Shown piece by piece: positions 14,684-23,610 of a stretch of DNA of 64,000 nucleotides. Below the pieces are notes generated by a model. It was not told the origin of the DNA, searched no databases, and saw only the letters and a program-made list of their open reading frames with translations. The stretch is from Bacteroidia bacterium. Its GTDB lineage: Bacteria > Bacteroidota > Bacteroidia > Chitinophagales > Chitinophagaceae. Position numbers and translations under genes: made by a program. Within the stretch, counting starts at the first letter, position 1; the number at the start of each line of letters is the position of its first letter. The stretch covers positions 486,806 through 550,805 of the forward strand of contig JAUICZ010000001.1 in NCBI GenBank assembly GCA_030429205.1. Reading direction: 5' to 3'.

Positions 14684-15463
14684 ATGAGCGATACAGTTTT
14701 ATTATCTAAGGATAACGGCATTGGTTACATCACACTTAACCGTCCTGATAAATACAATAGCTTCAACAGAGAAATGGCTTTAGCCTTTCAAGCACATCTT
14801 GACGACTGTGCAAATGATGACGCCATACGCTGTATTTATGTAACAGGTGCAGGTAAAGGTTTTTGTGCAGGGCAAGATCTTGCAGAAGCATCTGACCCTA
14901 ATAATGTAGACTTTGCCAAAATTGTATCAGAACATTATAACCCCATTATTGCCCGCCTGCGTAATATAGAAAAACCGATAGTAGCAGCAGTTAACGGCGT
15001 TGCTGCGGGTGCAGGTGCAAACATTGCTTTGGCTTGCGATATAGTTGTAGCTACAGAAAGTGCGTCATTCATTCAGGCTTTTAGTAAAATAGGCTTGATA
15101 CCTGATAGTGCAGGTACGTTCTTTTTACCACGATACGTTGGTATGCAACGTGCTGCTGCTTTAATGATGTTGGCAGACAAAGTAGATGCTGCTGAAGCAG
15201 TGAACATGGGTATGATCTACAAAAGCTTTGCAGATGACAGCTTTGAAACCGAGAGTAAAAAGATGGCAGCAAAACTAGCTAACATGCCTACAAAAGGTAT
15301 TGGCCTTACCAAGCGTTTGCTGAACCAATCTTACAATAACACGCTTGAAGAGCAAGTGGAGATGGAAATGAAAGTACAGGTTGAAGCCGGTAACTCTCAC
15401 GATTTTGCAGAAGGTGTAAATGCCTTTTTAGAAAAGCGTAAACCAGAGTTTAAAGGCAAGTAG
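14684..15463 (+). CDS. paaG: Enoyl-CoA hydratase/isomerase family protein, PaaG-like
   Basis: 259 residues, crotonase fold. Oxyanion-hole motifs are GKGFCAGQDLAEAS (about residues 58-71) and NGVAAGAGANIALACDIV (104-121), and the active-site region is IGLIPDSAGTFFLPRYVG. IPDSxGTxxLPR with an Asp instead of Glu is typical of PaaG (ring-1,2-epoxyphenylacetyl-CoA isomerase) and of some PaaB-like and menaquinone-unrelated crotonases. The other paa genes (paaABCDE, paaZ) are not in the window, so a broader enoyl-CoA isomerase role is possible. It ends 1 bp before the convergent glycosyltransferase gene stops. Confidence 0.85.
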   Translation: MSDTVLLSKDNGIGYITLNRPDKYNSFNREMALAFQAHLDDCANDDAIRCIYVTGAGKGFCAGQDLAEASDPNNVDFAKIVSEHYNPIIARLRNIEKPIVAAVNGVAAGAGANIALACDIVVATESASFIQAFSKIGLIPDSAGTFFLPRYVGMQRAAALMMLADKVDAAEAVNMGMIYKSFADDSFETESKKMAAKLANMPTKGIGLTKRLLNQSYNNTLEEQVEMEMKVQVEAGNSHDFAEGVNAFLEKRKPEFKGK

Positions 15464-15464
15464 T

Positions 15465-16481
15465 TTACGTCAGGCTTTGTTGTACTTGGTATTTTGGCGC
15501 GTGCTCTGCTATTAGTTGCGCCACTACCGTTGCAGTGTTGTCGGGAAAATCTACTTTCACACGTTCATCATTCATCAACCACCACTTTATTTTACCGTAG
15601 TACTTACGCCCTAAGAATTTTATTACCGGTACACCCATCTGTTCTGCAGCGGCAGCGTTGCACTGTTGCTCGTATTGTGCCTGCATAGGTATTACCATTA
15701 ACTTCTTACCTAAGAATAGTGCCTCTGCCGGGCCTTCGAAACCTGCACCGCACAGCACACCGGTACTGGTGGCCATACTTTTTATAAATGCGGTGTTCTC
15801 TATTGGCTGTATGTGTACGTTCTTAAAGCTGAAGGGCTCTTTATTATGCTTTGAGAATACCTGCCACTCTGCTTTTGAAAAGGCAGACAAATGTTGCACC
15901 AGCTTTTCATCATCGTATGCGGGTAAGTACACCGTATAATGCCCCTCATCTGTAGGTGTCATATCACGCACCTCTTTTCTGATGATGGGTGTAAATAAGT
16001 TTTCTCCAAACGACCTGAAGTGAAAACCATAGGCTGCCGTTACAGGTGCATAGTACTTCAATATCAGCACACCTTTCAAATCACTTTTTTCAGGTTTAGG
16101 AGCATTAGGGGCGAGTACTGCTGCCTGATGGCTTAGGCCTATACAAGGCTTACGTTTTAGTTTGCATGCCCATGCCGACACGGGTTCAAAGTCATTCACT
16201 ACAAGATCATAATCTTCTACAGGCAGGTTACGAATATCTTTTATGAGCTTAAATAGTTTAAGCTTTTGTGCTGTTTTCAGTATAGACACGCCACCGCGCT
16301 TACCGAAAATAAAGCTCATTCCGTAGTACTTATACTTAACAGGAAAAGGCACTTTTACATCTGCCTGTATACCACTTACCAATACATCTACCTCTCCGTA
16401 TTTACACAGTTCGGGGTATACGTCTCTGGCACGGCTAAGATGGCCGTTGCCTGTACCTTGTATGGCAAATAAAATTTTCAA
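15465..16481 (-). CDS. Glycosyltransferase, GT-B type (MJ1255/GT28-like)
   Basis: 338 residues. The N-terminal motif KILFAIQGTGNGHLSRARDV is the acceptor-side GxGHxxR signature of MurG/MGD-like enzymes. The C-terminal part has LCGAGFEGPAEALFLGKKLMVIPMQAQYEQQCNA, the nucleotide-sugar site with E-Q-x-x-N-A. The start appears to be TTG at 16481; no ATG fits. It follows the LpxH-like phosphatase gene with a 10-bp gap, so the pair is probably co-transcribed, which points to envelope glycolipid work. The sugar and the acceptor are not identifiable. Confidence 0.82.
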   Translation of the reverse strand: MKILFAIQGTGNGHLSRARDVYPELCKYGEVDVLVSGIQADVKVPFPVKYKYYGMSFIFGKRGGVSILKTAQKLKLFKLIKDIRNLPVEDYDLVVNDFEPVSAWACKLKRKPCIGLSHQAAVLAPNAPKPEKSDLKGVLILKYYAPVTAAYGFHFRSFGENLFTPIIRKEVRDMTPTDEGHYTVYLPAYDDEKLVQHLSAFSKAEWQVFSKHNKEPFSFKNVHIQPIENTAFIKSMATSTGVLCGAGFEGPAEALFLGKKLMVIPMQAQYEQQCNAAAAEQMGVPVIKFLGRKYYGKIKWWLMNDERVKVDFPDNTATVVAQLIAEHAPKYQVQQSLT

Positions 16482-16491
16482 TGATTAAATA

Positions 16492-17373
16492 TTAAGCAGC
16501 TTCAAAACTGCCGGGCATTTCGTTCTGTTCGTTTTGCCCAATATTAAGTTCTTTTAGCAAACTAGCCATCAACTCTTTCTGGCTTTCTTTACTTCTTCCT
16601 TTTTTATTGATGTTGATGGCCTGTGCTTTTTCGTCGTCTGCATATTTATACAAGCTCCACTCAGAGTTGTTATACTCCAGTGCGGTCAGGTTTTCAATCC
16701 AGTCGCCGGAGTTCATGTAAATAACGGTGCCGTTTTCGGTTACTACGGTTCTTATTTCGGGCTGGTGTATATGCCCGCAGATAACGTATTTGTATTTATT
16801 CTCTGCTGCTATGTCACAAACAGTATCTTCAAACTTATTAATAAACTTCACTGCACCCTTTACACTGTTCTTCACTTTTTTAGACAGTGATATTTTACCC
16901 CTGCCCATCTTCATAGAAATGTAGTTTACAAACCTGTTGATGAGTATCAGCGTGTCGTACCCTACAGCCCCCAGCTTTGCCAGCCATTTACTGTGTTGCA
17001 TCACCACATCAAATACATCACCATGAAATATCCATACTCTCTTTCCGTTGATCTTTAGTGATAGTTTGTTAGAGATCTTTAAGCTGCCCAGCTGAAAGCC
17101 TTTGAACTTCCTCAACATCTCATCGTGGTTGCCCGGTATGTAATAAACAGGAACATTTTTGGCGAGTAAGCCCATAAAATGTTTCACCACCATCATGTGT
17201 GTAGTAGGCCAGTATCTTTTGCTGAACTGCCAGACATCTATAATGTCTCCGTTGAGCACCACTGCCTTGGGTTTAATACTTTTCAGATACTGCAGTAACT
17301 CCTTAGCATGACAGCCGTATGTACCTAAGTGAACATCAGAGATCACTACAATATCTACTTCCCTTTTTGCCAT
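16492..17373 (-). CDS. Metallophosphoesterase, UDP-2,3-diacylglucosamine diphosphatase family (LpxH-like)
   Basis: 293 residues. Calcineurin-like metal-binding motifs are present in order: SDVHLGTYG, NGDIIDVW, IPGNHDEML, FHGDVFD and CGHIHQPE. This order and the spacing to the RxW-like region fit the COG2908 family, which hydrolyses the UDP-2,3-diacylglucosamine pyrophosphate in lipid A synthesis. The C-terminal 50 residues are charged and low in complexity. In Bacteroidota several COG2908 paralogues exist, and this one travels with a glycosyltransferase, so it may act on another nucleotide-linked glycolipid rather than being the LpxH. Confidence 0.82.
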   Translation of the reverse strand: MAKREVDIVVISDVHLGTYGCHAKELLQYLKSIKPKAVVLNGDIIDVWQFSKRYWPTTHMMVVKHFMGLLAKNVPVYYIPGNHDEMLRKFKGFQLGSLKISNKLSLKINGKRVWIFHGDVFDVVMQHSKWLAKLGAVGYDTLILINRFVNYISMKMGRGKISLSKKVKNSVKGAVKFINKFEDTVCDIAAENKYKYVICGHIHQPEIRTVVTENGTVIYMNSGDWIENLTALEYNNSEWSLYKYADDEKAQAININKKGRSKESQKELMASLLKELNIGQNEQNEMPGSFEAA

Positions 17374-17485
17374 ATATGTATATGTTAGATAGCCTATTAC
17401 GGCTAATCAAAGGGACACATTGTTTATAACGCCATCGTTAAATACACATTACCAAAATATTAAATAACCATTTTATACGACCTAT

Positions 17486-18904
17486 CTAAAGTATGCCTTC
17501 AATGGCTTGTATCAGCTTTTCTTTCTGGCTGGGGCGTGGTGTATTTTCCAATACAAACTTGCCTTCTTTATCTATTAAAAAGTAAGACGGTATAGAGTTT
17601 ACGCCATAGGCTTCTGCAACTTTAGACTTCCACGCATCTTCGCCCAAAGCGTGTAAACCTGTAAGGTGGTATTTCTTTTTTGCTTTCTGCCAGTCTTCTT
17701 CATCTTCGTCTACCGATATGTAGGCAAACACAACATTTTTACCTCTAAAATGTTCTTTCAGCTCTTTTGTATGGGGAAACTGTGCTTTACACGGTCCGCA
17801 CCAGCTGGCCCAAAAGTCAAGGTATATTACCTTACCCTTTAGTTCTTTAAGGCTGTACTTGTTACCGTCTTCGTCTTTCACCACAAAATCTATAGCAGGC
17901 ATACCCGGCATTAGTTTCCTTTTGTTGTCTATACGCTCTTCCAGGTATTTAGCATAGTTGCTGCCCTCGTACCTGCTGCTGAACTTTTCGTAACTGGCCT
18001 CTGTACGTTTAAAAGGATGGTGCTTTATTCTGGTATCTATGTAGTTTGCAAACACATACTCTTCGCTACCACGAGGCATGTGCATGTGCGCCAGCTCTAG
18101 TATTTTATCATCTCTGAAGTATACATCTTCGTTATCATCTTTACCCGGCGATACATACAACATAGCGTCGTAAAAGTCTTCTACATACTCTCTGTAAGAT
18201 GCTATGGACAATAGTTTATCATCAAACTTTGCAGGCACTTTCTTCACTACAAAAAAGTTCTTCGGGTCTGGTGTTACTTTGTAGGTTCTTTTCTCCAGCA
18301 CCTCGTTCATACGCGGGTAGTGCAACATGGCGTTGTACTTGCGGTATTCAAAATCTGCATTCCACATTCTAACAAAAGCCTGTGGCAAGCCCGGGCTATT
18401 CTCTATTAAAAAGTTGATACGCTCCTGCGTCAGGTTTTTTATTTCTGATAAAAACTCGTTGGCTTCTTTCTCCTGCGCCTTTCTTACATCTTTATAGTAG
18501 TTAGAGAGCAACCCATACTTTAAAGTATATTTAGCCATTAGGTTGGCAATGTCTGCGCCCGAACCGTTGAATACGATCGTCTCATCAAAATGCTCGCCGT
18601 CGATAGTCAGTTTCAGCTTATCGCCGGGGCTGGCATATATCTCTGTAGATTCATTTCCGTTGGTGATGCGTATCAGCGTATAGTCGTTTGCCAATGGCAT
18701 AGAAACAGAAAAGCTACCCTTCTTGTCCAGCTCTTCTTCTACCATATGGCTTTTGTGTTGCAGCCAGTTTTTATCGTATGTAACGTAGCTGAACTTTACA
18801 GTATTGGCTAAGCGATTGGTAATAGAACCGGAGAAATTTACGTTACCGGCAAAAACGGTATTTACTACTACTGAAAACAGCAGTACCAGAGTTATACGCA
18901 CCAT
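17486..18904 (-). CDS. TlpA-family thioredoxin-like protein, exported
   Basis: 472 residues. The signal peptide MVRITLVLLFSVVVNTVFAG is followed by a DUF4369-like beta domain (about 20-130), a helical middle, and a C-terminal AhpC/TSA-type thioredoxin domain with WASWCGPCKAQFP near residue 370 and cis-Pro in VNSIPSYFLI. It most likely is a periplasmic thiol-disulfide reductase. Bacteroidota have many such long TlpA proteins, often with unknown partners. It lies 60 bp downstream of an ABC exporter gene on the same strand. Confidence 0.87.
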   Translation of the reverse strand: MVRITLVLLFSVVVNTVFAGNVNFSGSITNRLANTVKFSYVTYDKNWLQHKSHMVEEELDKKGSFSVSMPLANDYTLIRITNGNESTEIYASPGDKLKLTIDGEHFDETIVFNGSGADIANLMAKYTLKYGLLSNYYKDVRKAQEKEANEFLSEIKNLTQERINFLIENSPGLPQAFVRMWNADFEYRKYNAMLHYPRMNEVLEKRTYKVTPDPKNFFVVKKVPAKFDDKLLSIASYREYVEDFYDAMLYVSPGKDDNEDVYFRDDKILELAHMHMPRGSEEYVFANYIDTRIKHHPFKRTEASYEKFSSRYEGSNYAKYLEERIDNKRKLMPGMPAIDFVVKDEDGNKYSLKELKGKVIYLDFWASWCGPCKAQFPHTKELKEHFRGKNVVFAYISVDEDEEDWQKAKKKYHLTGLHALGEDAWKSKVAEAYGVNSIPSYFLIDKEGKFVLENTPRPSQKEKLIQAIEGIL

Positions 18905-18964
18905 GAGGATAATTATTTGTCGCTACCAATTTAAGAAATAATACCCTCAACACCTATAATAACC

Positions 18965-20752
18965 TTATGCTGTGGTATTTACCTCGTTTTGGTGGCGGTA
19001 TAGTTTTGCATAACGTCCGTTCAGTTGCATCAGCTCTTCGTGCGTGCCTTGTTCTGCAATGCCTCCGTCGTCCAGCATGATGATCTTATCAAAGTTCCAT
19101 GTAGTGAAGATACGGTGGGTGATGACGATAGTGGTTTTGTCTTTGATGTACTCTTTCAGGTTGTTGAGTATAGTTTGCTCTGTTTGAGTATCTACGGCAG
19201 ACAGTGCCTCGTCCAGCATGAGTATTGGGCTGTTTTTAATGATAGCCCTTGCCAGTACCAGGCGTTGTTTTTGCCCGCCCGATAGCATGACACCACGCTC
19301 TCCTATGACTGTTTGGTAACCATCTTTCAGTCCGTCTATATCTTTCTGGAAGTCTGCCATACGTGCTGCCTCTTTCACATCTCTTTCCGTAGCTTCTGAC
19401 CTACCAAACTTGATGTTGTTGTATATCGTATCAGAGAACAAGTATGCCTCTTGCGGAGCGTAGGCTACCTGAGCACGTAAATGGTGCTGATTGTATTTTT
19501 GTATCGGTGTTCCATCTATCAATACCTCACCTTCTGTAGCATCGTACATGCGCAACAACATATGCACCAGTGTAGATTTACCCGAACCCGTTTTACCGAT
19601 GACTGCCACACGCTCGCCCGGTGCTATATCTAAATTGAAGTTGTTGAGTGCTTTGATGCCTGTATGACTATAAGTAAACCCAACATTGGTAAACGTAACC
19701 TTTCCTTTTACTGCTGTGGTCAGTGCATTTTCTTCATCTTTTATATCCGGCTCTGTATTTAGGAATTCGTCTATCCTTTTTTGCGATGCACCTGCACGTT
19801 GTACAATAGATGCTACCCAGCCTATTGCCATCATGGGGAACATCAGCATAGTGATGTATATAATGAACTCTGCAATATTACCCGCTGTTATCTGCCCTTC
19901 AATAGCATAGTAACCACCTATCAATACGGTACTCAGCATACTCAACCCGATGAACAGATTCATAGAGGGGAAGAACACCGCCTCTGTCATAGACAGGTTA
20001 ATGGCTGTTTTACGATACTCCTCGCTCTTGTTATTAAAGAAACCCAGCATAGCACGCTCTTGCACGTACGACTTGATCACCCTGATACCCGAGTAAGACT
20101 CCTGCGCAATGGTGGTCATGTCTGACAATTGGGATTGTATCTTTTCACTTTTGCGGAAGATAATACGGTTGACAAAGTATATCGTTGCTGCCAGTATAGG
20201 CAGTGGTATAATAACGTACAGCGTCAGCATAGGGCTCACGCGTATCATGTTCCATAGGCACATAACGGTCAGCACCACAAGGTTGGTAGTATACATGATG
20301 GCAGGCCCCAGGTACATACGCACGCGGGATACATCTTCAGAGATGCGGTTCATCAGGTCGCCCGTATAATGTGTTTTATAAAAGTTGGTAGATAGTTTTT
20401 GGTAGTGGGCATAGATGTCGTTCTTCAGGTCGTACTCTATAAAGCGAGACATAACGATGATGGTCTGCCGCATAAAGAACATAAACAACCCTCTGGCAAT
20501 GGCCAGCCCCAACAGTATCAGCCCGCTGCGCAATACCAGGTTGAACACATAGCTGCGCATATCACCCTCGGCATTGGTACCTATTACCAAGTGGTAAGCG
20601 TTAACGTTGCTCTGCACACTGTCTATCACATTACGGATAACCACCGGGGGTATCACCGCAAACACATTAGAGACAGACACAAAGGCCATACCCAACAGCA
20701 AACGCCACTTGTAGCGCCAGATGTATTTATTGAGCGAACGCAGGTTTTTCAT
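18965..20752 (-). CDS. ABC exporter, fused permease and ATPase (MsbA-like)
   Basis: 595 residues from the ATG at 20752 (MKNLRSLNKYIWRYKWRLL); the longer frame would begin at a TTG. Six membrane helices fill the first 320 residues. The nucleotide-binding domain has Walker A GKTGSGKST, the Q-loop in AYAPQEAYLF, signature LSGGQKQR, Walker B ILMLDEALSAVD and the H-loop in VITHR. This is a type IV homodimer or heterodimer exporter; lipid A or a related lipid flipping role is possible but the substrate cannot be told from sequence. It stands alone upstream, followed by a TlpA protein. Confidence 0.9.
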   Translation of the reverse strand: MKNLRSLNKYIWRYKWRLLLGMAFVSVSNVFAVIPPVVIRNVIDSVQSNVNAYHLVIGTNAEGDMRSYVFNLVLRSGLILLGLAIARGLFMFFMRQTIIVMSRFIEYDLKNDIYAHYQKLSTNFYKTHYTGDLMNRISEDVSRVRMYLGPAIMYTTNLVVLTVMCLWNMIRVSPMLTLYVIIPLPILAATIYFVNRIIFRKSEKIQSQLSDMTTIAQESYSGIRVIKSYVQERAMLGFFNNKSEEYRKTAINLSMTEAVFFPSMNLFIGLSMLSTVLIGGYYAIEGQITAGNIAEFIIYITMLMFPMMAIGWVASIVQRAGASQKRIDEFLNTEPDIKDEENALTTAVKGKVTFTNVGFTYSHTGIKALNNFNLDIAPGERVAVIGKTGSGKSTLVHMLLRMYDATEGEVLIDGTPIQKYNQHHLRAQVAYAPQEAYLFSDTIYNNIKFGRSEATERDVKEAARMADFQKDIDGLKDGYQTVIGERGVMLSGGQKQRLVLARAIIKNSPILMLDEALSAVDTQTEQTILNNLKEYIKDKTTIVITHRIFTTWNFDKIIMLDDGGIAEQGTHEELMQLNGRYAKLYRHQNEVNTTA

Positions 20753-21006
20753 CGGCAGCAAAGGTCGGGAAAAAAATGCAGGGTTTTGGTATGGGCTTAT
20801 TAGGAGGATTGATATACTTTAGGACTTCGGCACTGCCGGGCTGTGGTATTGCTATTAATATGTGATATAGCTGATGTACAGTAGTACTATTGTAATATCA
20901 GAGCGTTCCAAAATCTGGAGGTAATAAGATTTGGGTGTCTTTTCTTTCGTTCTTTCTTTAGACAAGTAAAGAAAGGACAGAGAAAATTGAAAGAACCATA
21001 TTGTTA

Positions 21007-21041
21007 CGAGATTGCCACGTCGCTTCACTCCTCGCAATGAC
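21007..21041. repeat. Candidate dispersed intergenic repeat
   Basis: The segment reads, on the minus strand, ...cattgcgaggagtgaagcg followed by acgtggcaatctcg. This word pattern (gcgaggag-gaagcgacgtggcaatct) recurs in intergenic DNA of many bacteria. Only one copy is in this window, so the repeat status rests on general knowledge. Confidence 0.4.
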
Positions 21042-21051
21042 CGTTTTATTA

Positions 21052-21059
21052 TATCTTTG
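21052..21059 (+). promoter_or_regulatory. -7 promoter element for asd
   Basis: TATCTTTG, an exact match to TAnnTTTG, 22 bp before the asd start. I see no good -33 TTTG at the expected distance. Confidence 0.45.
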
Positions 21060-21081
21060 CCCCCTCTTAAAAAATTAAGAT

Positions 21082-22071
21082 ATGCGCGTAGCAGTAGTAG
21101 GAGCCACAGGGCTGGTGGGTAGCACCATGCTCCAGATCATAGAGCAACGTAATTTGCCGGTAACAGAGTTGATACCCGTAGCTTCAGAGCGTTCTGTAGG
21201 TAATAAGGTATCCTTCAAAGGGCAAGAGTGGACGGTGGTAAATGCTGAAACTGCTATTGGTATGCAACCCGACCTGGCACTCTTCTCGGCAGGTGGTACT
21301 ATATCAAAAGAACTGGCACCAAAGTTTGCAGCAGCAGGCTGCCGTGTGGTAGACAACTCGTCGGCATGGCGTATGGATCCTACTAAAAAACTGGTAGTGC
21401 CCGAGGTAAATGGCCATGTACTTACTCAAGACGATATGATCATCGCCAACCCCAACTGCTCTACCATACAAATGGTAATGGCACTTAAACCCCTGCACGA
21501 TAAATACAAGATCAAACGTGTGGTGGTCAGCACGTACCAGTCGGTATCGGGCAGCGGGCAAAAAGCGGTAGACGAGATGGATGCACAGCGCGCAGGCGGT
21601 ACAGAGGTAAACATATACCCTTATCAGATAGACAGAAACGTCATTCCCCATATAGATGTGTTTCAGGAAAACGGATACACCAAAGAAGAGATGAAAATGG
21701 TGCTGGAAACCAACAAGATCATGGGCGACAACAGCATCAAAGTAACGGCTACAACAGTACGCGTACCTGTTAGCGGGGGGCATAGCGAGAGTGTGAACAT
21801 AGAATTCGTACACGATTTTGAAGAGAACGATGTACGCCAGCTGTTATCAGACTTTCCCGGTGTAGTGGTCATAGACAACCCTGACATGAACGGCTACCCT
21901 ATGCCATTGGATGCAGAAGGTAAAGACGATGTGTTTGTAGGGCGCATCCGCAGAGATTACTCGCAGCCAAACACACTTAATTGCTGGATAGTGGCAGACA
22001 ACCTGCGTAAGGGTGCTGCAACCAATGCAGTACAGATAGCTAAACTGCTGCATAACAACGGTTGGGTATAG
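21082..22071 (+). CDS. asd: Aspartate-semialdehyde dehydrogenase
   Basis: 329 residues, full length. The NADP-binding glycine motif VVGATGLVGSTML is at the N-terminus, the catalytic cysteine is in IANPNCSTIQMV (about residue 126), and the substrate-binding GGHSESVNIEF follows with the catalytic His. The enzyme reduces L-aspartyl phosphate to the semialdehyde, the branch point to lysine/diaminopimelate, threonine and methionine. It is monocistronic here; lysC and dap genes are not adjacent. GC is visibly higher than in the tail-collar array, in line with a well-expressed core gene. Confidence 0.95.
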   Translation: MRVAVVGATGLVGSTMLQIIEQRNLPVTELIPVASERSVGNKVSFKGQEWTVVNAETAIGMQPDLALFSAGGTISKELAPKFAAAGCRVVDNSSAWRMDPTKKLVVPEVNGHVLTQDDMIIANPNCSTIQMVMALKPLHDKYKIKRVVVSTYQSVSGSGQKAVDEMDAQRAGGTEVNIYPYQIDRNVIPHIDVFQENGYTKEEMKMVLETNKIMGDNSIKVTATTVRVPVSGGHSESVNIEFVHDFEENDVRQLLSDFPGVVVIDNPDMNGYPMPLDAEGKDDVFVGRIRRDYSQPNTLNCWIVADNLRKGAATNAVQIAKLLHNNGWV

Positions 22072-22149
22072 GCTTAATCTGCTGTTAACAATACTGTCAC
22101 AAGTTTGTCAAGTCTTGCTGCTATACCCTGTTAATCGGGGTCATAGGCG

Positions 22150-22157
22150 TACTTTTG
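22150..22157 (+). promoter_or_regulatory. -7 promoter element for the HmuY-like gene
   Basis: TACTTTTG fits TAnnTTTG exactly and lies 18 bp before the ATG at 22176. An inverted repeat ccctgttaatcgggg (22126-22140) is just upstream and could be an operator; the -33 position has no clear TTTG. Confidence 0.45.
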
Positions 22158-22175
22158 TCATCTAAACTTTTTTGG

Positions 22176-23528
22176 ATGAAACTACGTTCTACTTTATTAT
22201 TTATTGCGGCAGCATTCAGCTTCAATGCTCAGGCACAATGGGTGGCAGACTCTGTAGAGATGGGTGCTAGCTATGCTAACGACGTTTATTATAGTGTTGT
22301 AACCGGTAACGATTATGCAAAACCTGCAGACAACTGGGACCTTGGTTTCCAGATGACTCAATTTGCAGAGGCGGGCGGACAATTAAATGCCAGTGTACGT
22401 GCCAACCACATCAAAAGAGATGTGCAAGTATATTCTTTACACAGAAAAGCCAGTACTTCTTTCGGTACGCTAGTACCAACAGATACCTTAGTTACATTAA
22501 GCGATCAATTGGTGAACACAGATACCAGCTGGGGTTCAGGTGCATTTTATGCTAACAAAAGCAGCAGCCTTGTAGACTATGGTTGGGGTAAGTACGACAT
22601 GACTTCTCACAACCTTTTGGGAGACTCTTTATACCTGGTTAAAGCAAACGGAATTTTCTATCAGGTTTGGATACAAAAATATGTGAGCTTCCCTACCAAC
22701 TCTCCTACTATCGGTTATACATTCCGGTATGCTAAGTGGGATGGTACAGGAGATAAAACAGACAGCGTTAAGCGTGTTAGCCCATACACAGACAGAGCAA
22801 ATGTATTCTACGATCTTGCTACCGGTAAGATTGTTGACAATGAGCCTGCTCGTAAAGACTGGGATATCTTGTTCAAACAATATCAAAAAGACGGGCAGCC
22901 GGGTGGTCAGGATCCATCTAAACTACAGGCTTATACAGGTGTACTTTCAAACATACGTGTAGAGGTAGCTAAGGTTACAGGTGTAGATCCGGATACAATG
23001 TCGGCAAGCACATATGGTAGTTATTCTTACAGCCATTTAACCAATACCATCGGTGATGACTGGAAGGTATTCAGCACCAGCACATTTACTTACGATCTGG
23101 ATACAATGACCAGCTATATAGTAAAGCCTGATACTGCTTACCATAAAGAAAGCTATTACCACATACAGTTCACTCGTTTCGATGGAGGTTTCCCTCCTAA
23201 CACGGGTAAAGTAGTGTTCAGAAAAAGATTACTACACACCGTTAGCGTAAATGATGTAAACGGTAACAAGCAAGCTAACTACAGCATTTACCCTAACCCT
23301 GCACGTACAAACTTCAACATTATGATAGATGCTCAGGAAGCTGTTGAAAATACAAGGTTAGTAATTGTAGATATGGCTGGCAGAACGGTACACAACACAC
23401 CAGTTAACCTTAAAAAAGGTGTGAATGCTTACAGCGTAAACGTATCAAACTATCCTGTAGGTACATATATCATCAAAGTATCTAACGGAGCTTGGAATAT
23501 CAGCGACAGAATTGTCGTACAACATTAA
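22176..23528 (+). CDS. HmuY-like surface protein with T9SS sorting domain
   Basis: 450 residues from the ATG at 22176, which begins a clean signal peptide (MKLRSTLLFIAAAFSFNAQA); an in-frame TTG seven codons upstream is rejected. Two segments repeat the HmuY-type pattern of a YY/FYxL..TG turn followed by WD-x-x-F: DVYYSVVTGNDYAKPADNWDLGF (residues about 34-56) and VFYDLATGKIVDNEPARKDWDILF (about 207-230). The last 75 residues are a type A T9SS C-terminal domain: YSIYPNPARTNFNIMI to YPVGTYIIKVSNG and RIVVQH. HmuY is a heme-binding partner of a TonB receptor; the next gene is such a receptor. Heme is the likely ligand, but other ligands are known in the wider family. Confidence 0.8.
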   Translation: MKLRSTLLFIAAAFSFNAQAQWVADSVEMGASYANDVYYSVVTGNDYAKPADNWDLGFQMTQFAEAGGQLNASVRANHIKRDVQVYSLHRKASTSFGTLVPTDTLVTLSDQLVNTDTSWGSGAFYANKSSSLVDYGWGKYDMTSHNLLGDSLYLVKANGIFYQVWIQKYVSFPTNSPTIGYTFRYAKWDGTGDKTDSVKRVSPYTDRANVFYDLATGKIVDNEPARKDWDILFKQYQKDGQPGGQDPSKLQAYTGVLSNIRVEVAKVTGVDPDTMSASTYGSYSYSHLTNTIGDDWKVFSTSTFTYDLDTMTSYIVKPDTAYHKESYYHIQFTRFDGGFPPNTGKVVFRKRLLHTVSVNDVNGNKQANYSIYPNPARTNFNIMIDAQEAVENTRLVIVDMAGRTVHNTPVNLKKGVNAYSVNVSNYPVGTYIIKVSNGAWNISDRIVVQH

Positions 23529-23560
23529 TTAGATTACTACAAGGGGTAGTTTTTTATACT

Positions 23561-23595
23561 AAAGTCTTGCTATCCTACAGGGGTGGCAAGACTTT
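23561..23595 (+). terminator. Hairpin between the HmuY-like gene and the TonB receptor gene
   Basis: Perfect 10-bp inverted repeat aaagtcttgc / gcaagacttt with a 15-nt loop, 32 bp after the HmuY-like stop. The T run on the plus side is short (four T), so it may be a partial terminator or an mRNA-end protecting stem that sets unequal expression of cargo and receptor. Confidence 0.6.
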
Positions 23596-23610
23596 TAAGA
23601 TTTAGTGATA

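Larger units (their letters stand above)
20753..21081. other. Intergenic region with hairpin and a dispersed-repeat-like segment, no credible gene
   Basis: This divergent region between the ABC exporter and asd has no supported gene; a 60-codon open frame on the minus strand (20855-21037) has composition and hydrophobicity like random translation. It contains an inverted repeat ctttcttt / aaagaaag (20952-20975) inside a pyrimidine/purine-biased stretch, the segment at 21007-21041 described separately, and a -7-like TATCTTTG at 21052-21059 facing asd. Confidence 0.6.

Noticed and set aside
20855..21037. A 60-codon minus-strand gene in the asd upstream region
   Set aside because: It translates repeat-like DNA and the hairpin, has no homologous pattern and no start signal.
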